Shown piece by piece: positions 1 through 7,152 of a stretch of 35,831 nt of DNA. The notes under the pieces are model-generated. The model was given only the letters and a program-made list of their open reading frames with translations. It did no database searches and was not told the origin of the DNA. Made by a program: the position numbers and the translations under genes. Within the stretch, counting starts at the first letter, position 1; each line of letters begins with the position of its first letter. This DNA comes from Amycolatopsis kentuckyensis (lineage in GTDB: Bacteria; Actinomycetota; Actinomycetes; Mycobacteriales; Pseudonocardiaceae), in assembly GCF_002155975.1 (NCBI RefSeq), contig NZ_MUMI01000192.1, positions 1-35,831 on the forward strand, written 5' to 3'.

Positions 1-289
1 GCAGCGCCAGTTCTTCCTGGCGCTGCATCAGCAGCTCGTAGGCCCGGCGCAGGATCTCGCCGCGCTCGCGGGGCGCCATCTTCGCGAAATCGGCCTGCGC
101 CGCGACGGCGGCGTCCAGGGCCGCGAGGCCGTCCGACGGCGAGGCGTCGGCGACCTGGCACAGCTCCTTGCCGGTGGCCGGGTCGACCACCGGGAAGGTC
201 TTCCCGTCCTGGGCGGCGACCCACTTGCCGCCGATGAACAGTTCCTTGCCGACCGCCTCGACGACGCCGGACTCGGTGCTCGCGCTCAT
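1..289 (-). CDS. gabD: NAD(P)-dependent succinate-semialdehyde dehydrogenase, N-terminal part (cut by window edge)
   Basis: Only the first 96 codons lie in the window; the rest is beyond the left edge. The reverse strand reads from an ATG at 289 as MSASTESGVVEAVGKELFIG and continues with GKWVAAQDGKTF, then DPATGKELCQVADAS. This is the usual N-terminal beta-strand region of the aldehyde dehydrogenase superfamily, in the form typical of succinate-semialdehyde dehydrogenases. The catalytic Cys and Glu are not in view. The enzyme would oxidise succinate semialdehyde, the product of the divergent gabT aminotransferase, to succinate. Divergence from gabT across only 91 bp and a shared palindrome support the substrate call. 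Another aldehyde dehydrogenase of the same clade is possible because the active site is missing. Confidence 0.8.
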   Translation of the reverse strand, partial: MSASTESGVVEAVGKELFIGGKWVAAQDGKTFPVVDPATGKELCQVADASPSDGLAALDAAVAAQADFAKMAPRERGEILRRAYELLMQRQEELAL

Positions 290-337
290 CCCGACTTGCT
301 CCTCACGTGTTGTCCCCAGGGCCATGCTATGGATATT

Positions 338-354
338 GTCAACAATCGACAACC
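338..354. promoter_or_regulatory. Inverted repeat TTGTC-N7-GACAA between gabD and gabT (putative operator)
   Basis: The 91-bp divergent control region holds TTGTC AACAATC GACAA, with perfect 5-bp arms. An overlapping shorter pair, ATTGT CA ACAAT, lies at 337-348. Arms of this kind are typical of GntR-family operators, which fits control of GABA catabolism, but no regulator gene is adjacent in the window. The site ends 26 bp before the gabT start, where a repressor could block transcription both ways. Confidence 0.45.
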
Positions 355-380
355 CGCTCAGACCGATCGAGGAGCACGCT

Positions 381-1637
381 GTGGCCCAGCTCTCTCCGCT
401 GCTCAAGCAGGCAACGCCCGTCGTGGTCGACCACGGTGAAGGGGTTTACCTCTACGACGTCGAGGGCAAACGCCACCTCGACTTCACCGCCGGCATCGGC
501 GTCACGAGCACCGGGCACTGCCACCCCCACGTCGTGCGGGCCGCGCAGGAGCAGATCGGCAAGCTCGTCCACGGCCAGTACACGACGGTCATGCACAAGC
601 CGCTCCTCGAGCTGACCGAGCGCCTCGGCGGTGTCCTGCCGCGCGGACTCGACTCGCTCTTCTACGCGAACTCCGGCAGCGAAGCCGTCGAAGCGGCGTT
701 GCGGCTTTCGCGGCAGGCCACGAAACGCCCGAACGTCATCGTCTTCCAGGGCGGCTTCCACGGCCGGACCGTCGCCGCCGCGAGCATGACGACGTCCGGG
801 ACGCGGTTCAGCGCCGGCATCGGCCCGCTGATGGCGGGCGTGCACATCGCGCCGTTCCCGTACGCCTACCACTACGGCTGGGACGAGCAGACGGCGACGA
901 AGTTCGCGTTGCGCGAGCTGGACTACCTGTTCCAGACGGTCAGCGCGCCGAACGAGACCGCCGCGATGTTCGTCGAGCCGGTCCTGGGCGAGGGCGGGTA
1001 CGTCCCGGCGAACAGCGAGTTCATGGCCGGCCTCCGCGAACGCGCCGACCGGCACGGCATCCTGCTCGTCGTCGACGAGATCCAGACCGGCTTCGGCCGC
1101 ACCGGGAAGTTCTGGGGCCACGACCACTTCGACGTCTCCCCCGACATCGTCCTCATCGCGAAGGGCCTGGCGAGCGGCTTCCCGCTGTCCGGCATCGCCG
1201 CTTCGCAGGAGCTGATGGCGAAGGCGTTCCCGGGCTCGCAGGGCGGGACGTACGGCGGCAACGCCGTTTCGTGCGCCGCGGCGATCGCGACGCTCGAAGT
1301 CATCCAGCAGGAGAACCTGGTCGAGAACGCCGCCGAGCGCGGCCGCCAGCTCCTGGAAGGCGCGCGGGTGATCGCGGACAAGACGCCGTCGATCGGCGAG
1401 GTGCGCGGGCTCGGGCTGCTGGTCGGCTCGGAGTTCACCACCGCCGACGGCGAGCCGGACGCCGCCACCGCGGCCGCCGCCCAGCAGACGGCGGCGAAGA
1501 ACGGGCTGCTGCTGCTCACCTGCGGGCCGTACATGAACGTCGTCCGCATGGTGCCGCCGCTCGTCGTCAACGCCGAGCAGGTCGACGACGCGCTGCGCAT
1601 CTGGGGCGACGTCGTCGCCTCCGTCACGGGGAGCTGA
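381..1637 (+). CDS. gabT: 4-aminobutyrate aminotransferase (class III PLP aminotransferase)
   Basis: A 418-residue class III aminotransferase that would transfer the amino group of GABA to 2-oxoglutarate, giving succinate semialdehyde and glutamate. Visible motifs are GSEAVEAALRLSR and GGFHGRT for cofactor phosphate and substrate binding, VVDEIQTGFGRTGK with the Asp that contacts the PLP pyridine nitrogen, and IAKGLASGFPLSG with Lys261 as the likely Schiff-base lysine. I chose the GTG at 381 because GAGGAG lies just upstream and the protein then begins at the family's usual position (MAQLSPLLKQ). An in-frame extension to 168 would run through the divergent gene and the operator. The semialdehyde dehydrogenase next door supports GABA over acetylornithine or another amine, though specificity is not proved by the sequence. 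Confidence 0.85.
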   Translation: MAQLSPLLKQATPVVVDHGEGVYLYDVEGKRHLDFTAGIGVTSTGHCHPHVVRAAQEQIGKLVHGQYTTVMHKPLLELTERLGGVLPRGLDSLFYANSGSEAVEAALRLSRQATKRPNVIVFQGGFHGRTVAAASMTTSGTRFSAGIGPLMAGVHIAPFPYAYHYGWDEQTATKFALRELDYLFQTVSAPNETAAMFVEPVLGEGGYVPANSEFMAGLRERADRHGILLVVDEIQTGFGRTGKFWGHDHFDVSPDIVLIAKGLASGFPLSGIAASQELMAKAFPGSQGGTYGGNAVSCAAAIATLEVIQQENLVENAAERGRQLLEGARVIADKTPSIGEVRGLGLLVGSEFTTADGEPDAATAAAAQQTAAKNGLLLLTCGPYMNVVRMVPPLVVNAEQVDDALRIWGDVVASVTGS

Positions 1638-1639
1638 GC

Positions 1640-2137
1640 ATGGCCCGGTACATCACGATCACCCTCGACAAGCGCGGCGTCTCCTGCCGCGCCCGGCTGC
1701 TCGACGACGAGGCCCCGCGGACCTGCAAGGCGGTCTGGGACGCGTTGCCGCAGAGCGGATCCGCCTACCACGCGAAGTACGCGCGCAACGAGGTCTACAC
1801 ACTCGTGCCGCCGTTCGCGGAACCCAAGCCGGGCCGGGAGAACCCGACGATCACGCCGATTCCCGGCGACGTCGTGTACTTCGGTTTCGAGGCTTGGGAA
1901 ATCGGCAACCCGGCGTACGGCTACGACGAAGACAGCGAAGCGCACAGCGACCAGGGCGCGACCGACCTGGCGATCTTCTACGGCCGCAACAACCTGCTGA
2001 TCAACGGCGACGCGGGCTGGGTGCCCGGCAACGTGTTCGCCACGATCGAGGAGGGCCTGGCCGAGATGGCGGCGGCCGCGCAGGACCTGTGGCTGCGGGG
2101 GGTCGAGGGCGAGACGCTCTCGTTCGCGCGCGCCTGA
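1640..2137 (+). CDS. DUF3830 family protein, probable cyclophilin-like fold
   Basis: A 165-residue protein starting MARYITITLDKRGVSCRARL, recognised as DUF3830. Members of this family have a cyclophilin-like beta-barrel fold but no established reaction. Conserved-looking stretches include IPGDVVYFGFEAWEIGNPAYGYD and FYGRNNLLINGDAGWVPGN. It starts two bases after the gabT stop, behind a GGGGAG ribosome site placed in the end of gabT, so the two are almost certainly one operon. No signal peptide or membrane segment is visible. The link to gabT suggests a role in handling GABA-type or cyclic amide substrates, but this is inference from position alone. Confidence 0.7.
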   Translation: MARYITITLDKRGVSCRARLLDDEAPRTCKAVWDALPQSGSAYHAKYARNEVYTLVPPFAEPKPGRENPTITPIPGDVVYFGFEAWEIGNPAYGYDEDSEAHSDQGATDLAIFYGRNNLLINGDAGWVPGNVFATIEEGLAEMAAAAQDLWLRGVEGETLSFARA

Positions 2138-2144
2138 ACCCCGG

Positions 2145-2171
2145 CCCGGCCGCGGATGTCCCGCGGCCGGG
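2145..2171. terminator. Bidirectional hairpin between convergent genes
   Basis: A perfect inverted repeat: CCCGGCCGCGG, loop ATGTC, CCGCGGCCGGG. It has 11-bp arms, flanked by partly pairing AACCC and GGGTT. It fills the 39-bp gap between the convergent DUF3830 and aldo/keto reductase genes. There is no long T run, as is common in high-GC actinobacteria, so it may end transcription from both sides. Confidence 0.7.
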
Positions 2172-2176
2172 CGGGT

Positions 2177-2989
2177 TCAGCCCAGCCGCGCGAAGTCCTC
2201 GTCGGAGAGCGTCACCTCGGCCGCGGCGCAGTTTTCTTCCAGGTGCGCGATCGAGGACGTCCCCGGGATCGGGATCACCACCGGCGACCGGCGCAGCAGC
2301 CAGGCCAGGGACACCTGGGCGGGGGTCGCGCCGGCCTCGGCCGCGACCTTGCCCAGCACACCGCCCGCCGCGGCGTGGTCACCTCGGGCGATCGGGAGCC
2401 ACGGGACGAAGGCGATTCCCGCGCGCTCGCAGTGGTCGAGCACGTCCTCGGACGCGCGGTCGGTCAGGTTGTAGCGGTTCTGGACGCTCGCGATCGGCGC
2501 GATCGCCTGTGCCTCGGTCAACTGCGCGACGGTGACTTCGGACAGCCCGATCCGGGCGACCTTGCCCTCGTCCCGCAGCCGGGCGAGCGCACCGATCTGG
2601 TCGGCGAGCGGCACCTGCGGATCGATCCGGTGCAGCTGCAACAGGTCCAGGCAGTCGACGCGCAGCCGCCGCAACGAAAGTTCCGCCTGCTGCCGGAGGT
2701 ATTCGGGCCGGCCGAGCGGGACCCACTCGCCGCGGCTCGGGCGGGCGTGCCCGCACTTCGTCGCGACGAGCAGCCCCGGGTACGGGTGGAGCGCGTCGGC
2801 GAGCAGTTTCTCGTTCAGGCCGAGGTCGTACGCGTCGGCGGTGTCGAAGAACGTCACGCCGAGGTCGGCCGCGCGGCGCGCGACGGCAGCGGCGCCGTCC
2901 TTCACGTGGTCCCACTCGGTGAGCCGCATCGCGCCGAAACCCAAGCGGTGCACGGAAAGGCCGTCTTCGAAGGTGTACGTCGAGGTCAT
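2177..2989 (-). CDS. Aldo/keto reductase
   Basis: A 270-residue NADPH-dependent reductase of the aldo/keto reductase superfamily. The TIM-barrel catalytic residues can be placed as Asp49 (FFDTADAYD), Tyr54, Lys78 (VATKCGH) and His120 (LDLLQLHRID). The C-terminal cofactor motif IPIPGTSSIAHLEEN is present. The chosen ATG at 2989 gives MTSTYTFEDGLSVHRLGFGA, matching the normal family N-terminus. A GTG at 3049 would add 20 unrelated residues and put a palindromic operator-like site inside the gene. The physiological carbonyl substrate cannot be told from sequence. It converges with the gabT operon and is transcribed away from the Roadblock genes. Confidence 0.85.
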   Translation of the reverse strand: MTSTYTFEDGLSVHRLGFGAMRLTEWDHVKDGAAAVARRAADLGVTFFDTADAYDLGLNEKLLADALHPYPGLLVATKCGHARPSRGEWVPLGRPEYLRQQAELSLRRLRVDCLDLLQLHRIDPQVPLADQIGALARLRDEGKVARIGLSEVTVAQLTEAQAIAPIASVQNRYNLTDRASEDVLDHCERAGIAFVPWLPIARGDHAAAGGVLGKVAAEAGATPAQVSLAWLLRRSPVVIPIPGTSSIAHLEENCAAAEVTLSDEDFARLG

Positions 2990-3025
2990 GCCGGAAGCTT
3001 CGCCGCCGGCACCGTCACCCACCAG

Positions 3026-3047
3026 GGATTTAGTCTCAGCTAAATCC
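3026..3047. promoter_or_regulatory. Palindrome GGATTTAG-N6-CTAAATCC upstream of the aldo/keto reductase
   Basis: Two perfect 8-bp arms around a TCTCAG spacer, 37-58 bp upstream of the chosen reductase start. This is unusually AT-rich for the region. Arms with TTTAG and CTAAA resemble many MarR-type operators, but no MarR gene is adjacent, so the regulator is unknown. Confidence 0.5.
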
Positions 3048-3201
3048 ACGAGCTCTACTCTGCGTGCACTGGTAGCGCGAACAGAGCAGCTCGATTACTC
3101 CGTTCGGGGATATGCTGCCGCGTCAGGCAACCCTAGGGTGATCGAACCTGACCACTGGGGTCGGCGCGTCGGGGGCGTCAGGACAAGGAGAGACGAGCCA
3201 C

Positions 3202-3573
3202 ATGAACATCGAAACGGCGTTGAAGGAAGCCCTTTCCATCTCCGGTGCGGTGGGCGCCGCCCTGGTCGACTACGAAAGCGGGATGGCGCTCGGGACGCTG
3301 GGCGGCGGCGACTGGCTGGACCTCGACACCGCGGCCGCGGGCAACACCGAGGTCGTCCGGTCGAAGCTGCGCGTGATCTCCGCGCTGCGGCTCAACGACG
3401 ACATCGAGGACATCCTCATCACCCTCGGCCGCCAGTACCACCTGATCCGCCTGCTGAAGCCGGCCAAGCACGACTCCGCGCTGTTCCTGTACCTCGTCCT
3501 CGACCGGGAGCGGGCCAACCTCGCGCTGGCGCGGCACTACCTGAAGAACATCGAAACCGAGCTGGTCGTGTGA
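3202..3573 (+). CDS. Roadblock/LC7-type small protein
   Basis: A 123-residue protein (MNIETALKEALSISGAVGAA) whose pattern, an opening helix then GAVGAALVDYESGMALGTLGGG and later strands, fits the Roadblock/LC7 fold. These proteins usually dimerise and act on small Ras-like GTPases, for example MglB in myxobacteria or the Roadblock subunit of streptomycete conservons. A strong AAGGAGAG ribosome site precedes the ATG. It overlaps the next gene, which encodes a second Roadblock-like protein. No partner GTPase, DUF742 protein or sensor kinase lies nearby, which is unusual. Cytosolic, with no membrane segment. Exact function unknown. Confidence 0.65.
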   Translation: MNIETALKEALSISGAVGAALVDYESGMALGTLGGGDWLDLDTAAAGNTEVVRSKLRVISALRLNDDIEDILITLGRQYHLIRLLKPAKHDSALFLYLVLDRERANLALARHYLKNIETELVV

Positions 3574-4055
3574 CGGGGATGCCGGCCGAAGTACCCGGCG
3601 CCCCGGTGCCGCTGCCCACGCGCAAGCTCGGCGCGACCCCCGCTTTCCCCGTCCCGCAAGGGATCCGGGAGGCCCATCCCGAAGCCAAGGCCACGGCCAA
3701 GGCCCTCGACGAGATCCGCGACAAGGTCGACCGGGCCAACATCACCGGGCTCCTGGTGGCCAGCCGGGACGGCCTGCTGCTGGCCAGCGACACCCGGGAG
3801 ATCGAAGACGACAGCGTGGCGGCCATGTCCGCCGCCGCGGTCGGACTGGCCACGAGGTTCGTCGGGCAGGCCGGTCTCGGCGAGGCCCGGGGCGCGATGT
3901 TCCAGGGCTCGCTCGGCCACGTCTGCGTCTTCCCCGTGCAGGGCCCCATCCTGCTGGTCGTGTTCGCCCGGCCGGACACCACCATGGGGCTGTTCAACGT
4001 CGTCGCGAAGCAGGCACTGACCCTCCTCCAGGACGCGCTGACCACGGCGGACTGA
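3570..4055 (+). CDS. Second Roadblock/LC7 domain protein
   Basis: A 161-residue protein translated from a GTG that overlaps the upstream stop by four bases (GTGA), so it is probably translationally coupled; an ATG at 3579 is an alternative start. After a proline-rich N-terminus of about 35 residues it shows the Roadblock/LC7 pattern: a helix (ALDEIRDKVDRA), then ITGLLVASRDGLLLASD, then a helix with SVAAMSAAAVGLATRFV, then GHVCVFPVQGPILLVVFARPD. It is likely to pair with the product of the preceding gene as a hetero-Roadblock unit. No GTPase gene accompanies the pair. Confidence 0.7.
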   Translation: MTGMPAEVPGAPVPLPTRKLGATPAFPVPQGIREAHPEAKATAKALDEIRDKVDRANITGLLVASRDGLLLASDTREIEDDSVAAMSAAAVGLATRFVGQAGLGEARGAMFQGSLGHVCVFPVQGPILLVVFARPDTTMGLFNVVAKQALTLLQDALTTAD

Positions 4056-4102
4056 CCACCGGAGCTCCTCCGCGCAAGAACGTGAAAATCCTTCATGGCG
4101 GC

Positions 4103-4115
4103 GTACCGCCGGTAC
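4103..4115. promoter_or_regulatory. Palindrome GTACCG-C-CGGTAC upstream of the FAD oxidase operon
   Basis: Perfect 6-bp arms around one base, 49 bp before the start of the FAD-linked oxidase gene. It is followed by GTACTACGCTGCGGTAACC, a plausible promoter stretch. It may be an operator, but no regulator gene is adjacent. The 108-bp gap around it shows no other clear signal. Confidence 0.3.
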
Positions 4116-4163
4116 GTACTACGCTGCGGTAACCACAGCGACGGCGCGGAGGAGAAACTGTCG

Positions 4164-5549
4164 ATGGGCGACGTGGCGGCACGCCTGGCCGAGATCGTCG
4201 GCGACGGGAACCTGCTGACGGGCGAGGCGATCTCGGAGGACTACGCGCACGACGAAGCGCTGACGACGGAATCGCAGAAGCCTGCGTACGTCGCGAAGCC
4301 GGCAACGGCCGAAGAAGTCGCGGAGCTGCTGAAAGCGGCTTCGGAGTACAACGTCCCCGTGACGGCCCGCGGCTCCGGCAGCGGGCTGTCCGGGGCGGCC
4401 CGGCCCAAGGCGGACGGGCTGCTGATCTCCTTCGAGCGGATGAACGCCGTCCTCGAAGTCGACACCGGCAACCACGTCGCCGTCGTCCAGCCCGGCGTGA
4501 CCCTCGCCGAACTCGACGTCAAGACCGCCGAAGCCGGGCTCGGCTACACCGTCTACCCCGGTGAGCTCAGCGCGAGCGTCGGCGGGAACGTCGGGACCAA
4601 CGCCGGCGGGATGCGCGCCGTCAAGTACGGCGTCACCCGCAACAACGTGCTCGGGCTGCAGGCCGTGCTGCCGACCGGCGAGATCATCCGGACCGGCGGC
4701 AAGACGTCGAAGATCTCCACCGGCTACGACCTCACGCAGCTGATCATCGGCTCCGAGGGCACTCTCGCGCTGGCCACCGAAATCACCGTCAAGCTGTACC
4801 CGCGGCTGGCCCACGGCGCCACGGTGCTCGCCCCCTTCGGCGACTTCGGCCAGGTGATGGCGGCCGTCCCGGCGATCGTCTCCAGCGGGCTCGCGCCGCA
4901 CATCCTCGAGTACATCGACAACCTGACGATGGCGGCGATCGTCTACAACGAGAAGCTCGAACTGGGTGTCCCGGACAAGATCCGCGAAACCAGCGAGGCG
5001 TACCTCGTGGTGGCGCTGGAAAACCGCGAGAGCGGCCGCCTGGCGGAGGACGTCGAAACCGTCGGCGAGCTGCTCGGCGAGCTGGGCGCCACCGACGTCT
5101 ACGTCCTCGAAGGCAACTCCGCCCGCAAGCTCATCGAAGCCCGCGAGAAGGCCTTCTGGACCGCGAAGGCGGCCGGCGCCGACGACGTCATCGACGTCGT
5201 CGTGCCGCGGACCGCGATGCCGCAGTTCATCACCAAAGCGCGTGAGCTGGCGATGGCCGCGGGTGGCGGCGCGCTCGGCTGCGGGCACGCCGGCGACGGC
5301 AACGTCCACCTCGCCATCTTCTGCAAGGACGCGCCCAAGCGGAAGCAGCTGCTCACCGACATCTTCGCCCACGCCATGGACCTCGGCGGCGCGATCTCCG
5401 GCGAGCACGGCCTCGGCCGCACCAAGGCGCACTACCACGCCGAACTCGAAGACCCGGCGAAGATCGAGCTGATGCGCCGGATCAAGCAGAGCTTCGACCC
5501 CGCCGGGATCCTCAACCCCGGCGTTCTCTTCCCCGAAGGAACCGCATGA
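4164..5549 (+). CDS. FAD-linked oxidase, GlcD/D-lactate dehydrogenase type
   Basis: A 461-residue flavoprotein of the FAD_binding_4 plus FAD-oxidase C-terminal family (glycolate oxidase subunit D, D-lactate or D-2-hydroxyacid dehydrogenase). The FAD-binding loop reads ARGSGSGLSGAARP near residue 70, followed by VQPGVTLAELD and GGNVGTNAGGMRAVKYG. The C-terminal domain carries GHAGDGNVHLA and SGEHGLGRTK and ends FDPAGILNPGVLFP, all typical. I chose the ATG at 4164 because GGAGGAG lies about eight bases upstream; an ATG at 4095 would add 23 odd residues. The stop overlaps the next gene's start (ATGA), so the oxidase and a TPP enzyme are coupled. It would oxidise a 2-hydroxy acid to a 2-oxo acid; which one is not evident. 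Confidence 0.85.
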   Translation: MGDVAARLAEIVGDGNLLTGEAISEDYAHDEALTTESQKPAYVAKPATAEEVAELLKAASEYNVPVTARGSGSGLSGAARPKADGLLISFERMNAVLEVDTGNHVAVVQPGVTLAELDVKTAEAGLGYTVYPGELSASVGGNVGTNAGGMRAVKYGVTRNNVLGLQAVLPTGEIIRTGGKTSKISTGYDLTQLIIGSEGTLALATEITVKLYPRLAHGATVLAPFGDFGQVMAAVPAIVSSGLAPHILEYIDNLTMAAIVYNEKLELGVPDKIRETSEAYLVVALENRESGRLAEDVETVGELLGELGATDVYVLEGNSARKLIEAREKAFWTAKAAGADDVIDVVVPRTAMPQFITKARELAMAAGGGALGCGHAGDGNVHLAIFCKDAPKRKQLLTDIFAHAMDLGGAISGEHGLGRTKAHYHAELEDPAKIELMRRIKQSFDPAGILNPGVLFPEGTA

Positions 5550-7108
5550 GTGAGCTGAACGGCGCCCAGTCCCTGATCCGCACGCTGGTCGACGCCGGTG
5601 TCGAGGTGTGCTTCGCCAACCCCGGCACGTCGGAGATGCACTTCGTCGCCGCGCTCGACAGCGTCCCCGAGATGCGGGGCGTGCTCGCGCTGTTCGAAGG
5701 CGTCGTCACCGGTGCCGCCGACGGGTACGCGCGGATCGCCGACAAGCCCGCCGCGACGCTGCTGCACCTGGGCCCCGGCCTGGGCAACGGCCTGGCGAAC
5801 CTGCACAACGCGCGGCGCGCGCACACGCCGATCGTCAACGTCGTCGGCGACCACGCGACCTACCACAAGCAGTACGACGCGCCGCTGGAGTCGGACATCG
5901 AGGCCGTCGCGGGCTCTCTGGAAGGCTGGGTGCGCCGCTCGGAGCACACCAAGGACGTCGGGGCGGACGCCGCCGCCGCGGTCGCCGCCGCGCAGGACGC
6001 GCCCGGCCGGGTCGCCACGCTGATCCTGCCCGCGGACGCGTCCTGGGGCGAGGGCGGCGAGACCTGCGCGCCGATCCCGCCGCGCGTTCCGCAGGCCGTG
6101 GACGCCACGACCGTCAAGGACGTCGCCGCGGTGTTCGGCACCGGGGAGCCGGTGGCGCTGCTCGTCGGCGGGAGCGCGTGCCGCGAGGAAGGCCTGCGCG
6201 CCGCCAGCCGCATCGGTGCCGCGACCGGCGCCAAGGTGTTCGTCGAAACGTTCCCGGCGCGCCTGGAGCGCGGCGCCGGGCTGCCGTCGATCGAACGGCT
6301 CGGCTACCTCGCCGAGCAGGTCGCCTACCAGCTCGACGGGATCAAGCACGTCGTCGTCGCGGGCACGAAGGCGCCGGTGTCGTTCTTCGCCTACCCGGGC
6401 AAGGCGAGCGACCTGGTGCCCGAAGGCGCCCAGGTGCACACGCTTGCGTCGGTCGGGCAGGACGTCACGCGGGCGCTGAACGAGGTCGCCGGGCTGGTCG
6501 CCGCGGACACCGAGCCCGTGCTCGCTCCGGAAGCACGGCCGGCCCTGCCGAGCGGGCCGCTGACCCCGCAGAACTGGGTCGAGGTGATCGGGGCGCTGCT
6601 GCCGGACAACGCGATCATCGCCGACGAGGCCAACACGTCCGGCCTGATGCTGCCGATGGCGACGGCCGGCGCGCCGCGCCACGACGTCCTGACGCTGACC
6701 GGCGGCGCGATCGGCTACGGCATGCCGGTGGCGACCGGCGCGGCCGTCGCGGCGCCGGACCGGCCGGTGCTGAACCTGCAGTCCGACGGCAGTGCGCTGT
6801 ACACGATTTCGGCGCTGTGGACGCAGGCGCGGGAGAACCTGAACGTCACGACGGTGCTGCTCAACAACCGCGCGTACGCGATCCTGCGGCTGGAGCTGCA
6901 GCGCGTCGGCGCGGCCTCGGGCGGCCCGAAGGCGAACGACCTGCTCGATCTTTCCCGGCCGGACATGGACTTCGTGAAGATCGCGGAGGGCATGGGCGTG
7001 CCCGCGACGCGGGCGACCACCGCCGAAGAGCTCGCCGAACAGCTCCAGCGCGCCTTCGCCGAGCCCGGTCCGCACCTCATCGACGCCGCGGTGCCGCCGC
7101 TGCTGTAG
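5546..7108 (+). CDS. Thiamine pyrophosphate-dependent enzyme, acetolactate synthase/benzoylformate decarboxylase-like
   Basis: A 520-residue TPP enzyme with the three-domain layout of acetolactate synthase large subunits and benzoylformate decarboxylases. The N-terminal pyrimidine-binding domain has Glu51 (ALFEGVVTGAADGYAR), the glutamate that activates the thiazolium. The C-terminal domain has the diphosphate/Mg motif SDG at 413-415 and Asn440-Asn441, spaced as expected, though the first residue is Ser instead of the usual Gly. It lacks a linked small regulatory subunit, so biosynthetic acetolactate synthase is less likely. Four-base overlap with the hydroxy-acid oxidase suggests that the 2-oxo acid made there is decarboxylated or ligated here. 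Many genomes label such proteins acetolactate synthase; the true substrate is unknown. Confidence 0.8.
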   Translation: MSELNGAQSLIRTLVDAGVEVCFANPGTSEMHFVAALDSVPEMRGVLALFEGVVTGAADGYARIADKPAATLLHLGPGLGNGLANLHNARRAHTPIVNVVGDHATYHKQYDAPLESDIEAVAGSLEGWVRRSEHTKDVGADAAAAVAAAQDAPGRVATLILPADASWGEGGETCAPIPPRVPQAVDATTVKDVAAVFGTGEPVALLVGGSACREEGLRAASRIGAATGAKVFVETFPARLERGAGLPSIERLGYLAEQVAYQLDGIKHVVVAGTKAPVSFFAYPGKASDLVPEGAQVHTLASVGQDVTRALNEVAGLVAADTEPVLAPEARPALPSGPLTPQNWVEVIGALLPDNAIIADEANTSGLMLPMATAGAPRHDVLTLTGGAIGYGMPVATGAAVAAPDRPVLNLQSDGSALYTISALWTQARENLNVTTVLLNNRAYAILRLELQRVGAASGGPKANDLLDLSRPDMDFVKIAEGMGVPATRATTAEELAEQLQRAFAEPGPHLIDAAVPPLL

Positions 7109-7115
7109 AACCGGA

Positions 7116-7134
7116 CTATTCTCCCGTCACACCT
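7116..7134 (+). promoter_or_regulatory. Promoter-like element CTATTCTC-N4-CACACCT before methyltransferase 1
   Basis: TATTCT at 7117-7122 fits an actinobacterial -10 box, 30 bp before the ATG. The same sequence block recurs before the third methyltransferase at 8855-8874, which marks it as a copied promoter. It sits just behind the stop of the TPP enzyme, so any -35 lies in that gene's end. Confidence 0.45.
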
Positions 7135-7152
7135 TCGACCCGGGAGCGGCGG

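Noticed and set aside
168-380. N-terminal extension of gabT starting at 168
   Set aside because: It would overlap the divergent dehydrogenase gene and the operator, has no family match, and a GTG at 381 has a good ribosome site.
4119-5438. Long open frame of 439 codons on the minus strand opposite the FAD oxidase
   Set aside because: A mirror frame of a high-GC gene; low-complexity Arg/Ala/Gly/Val-rich product with no motif. The plus-strand flavoprotein is clear.
5546-7108. Biosynthetic acetolactate synthase (ilvB)
   Set aside because: No ilvN or ilvC next to it, linked instead to a hydroxy-acid oxidase, and the SDG motif departs from the usual GDG.
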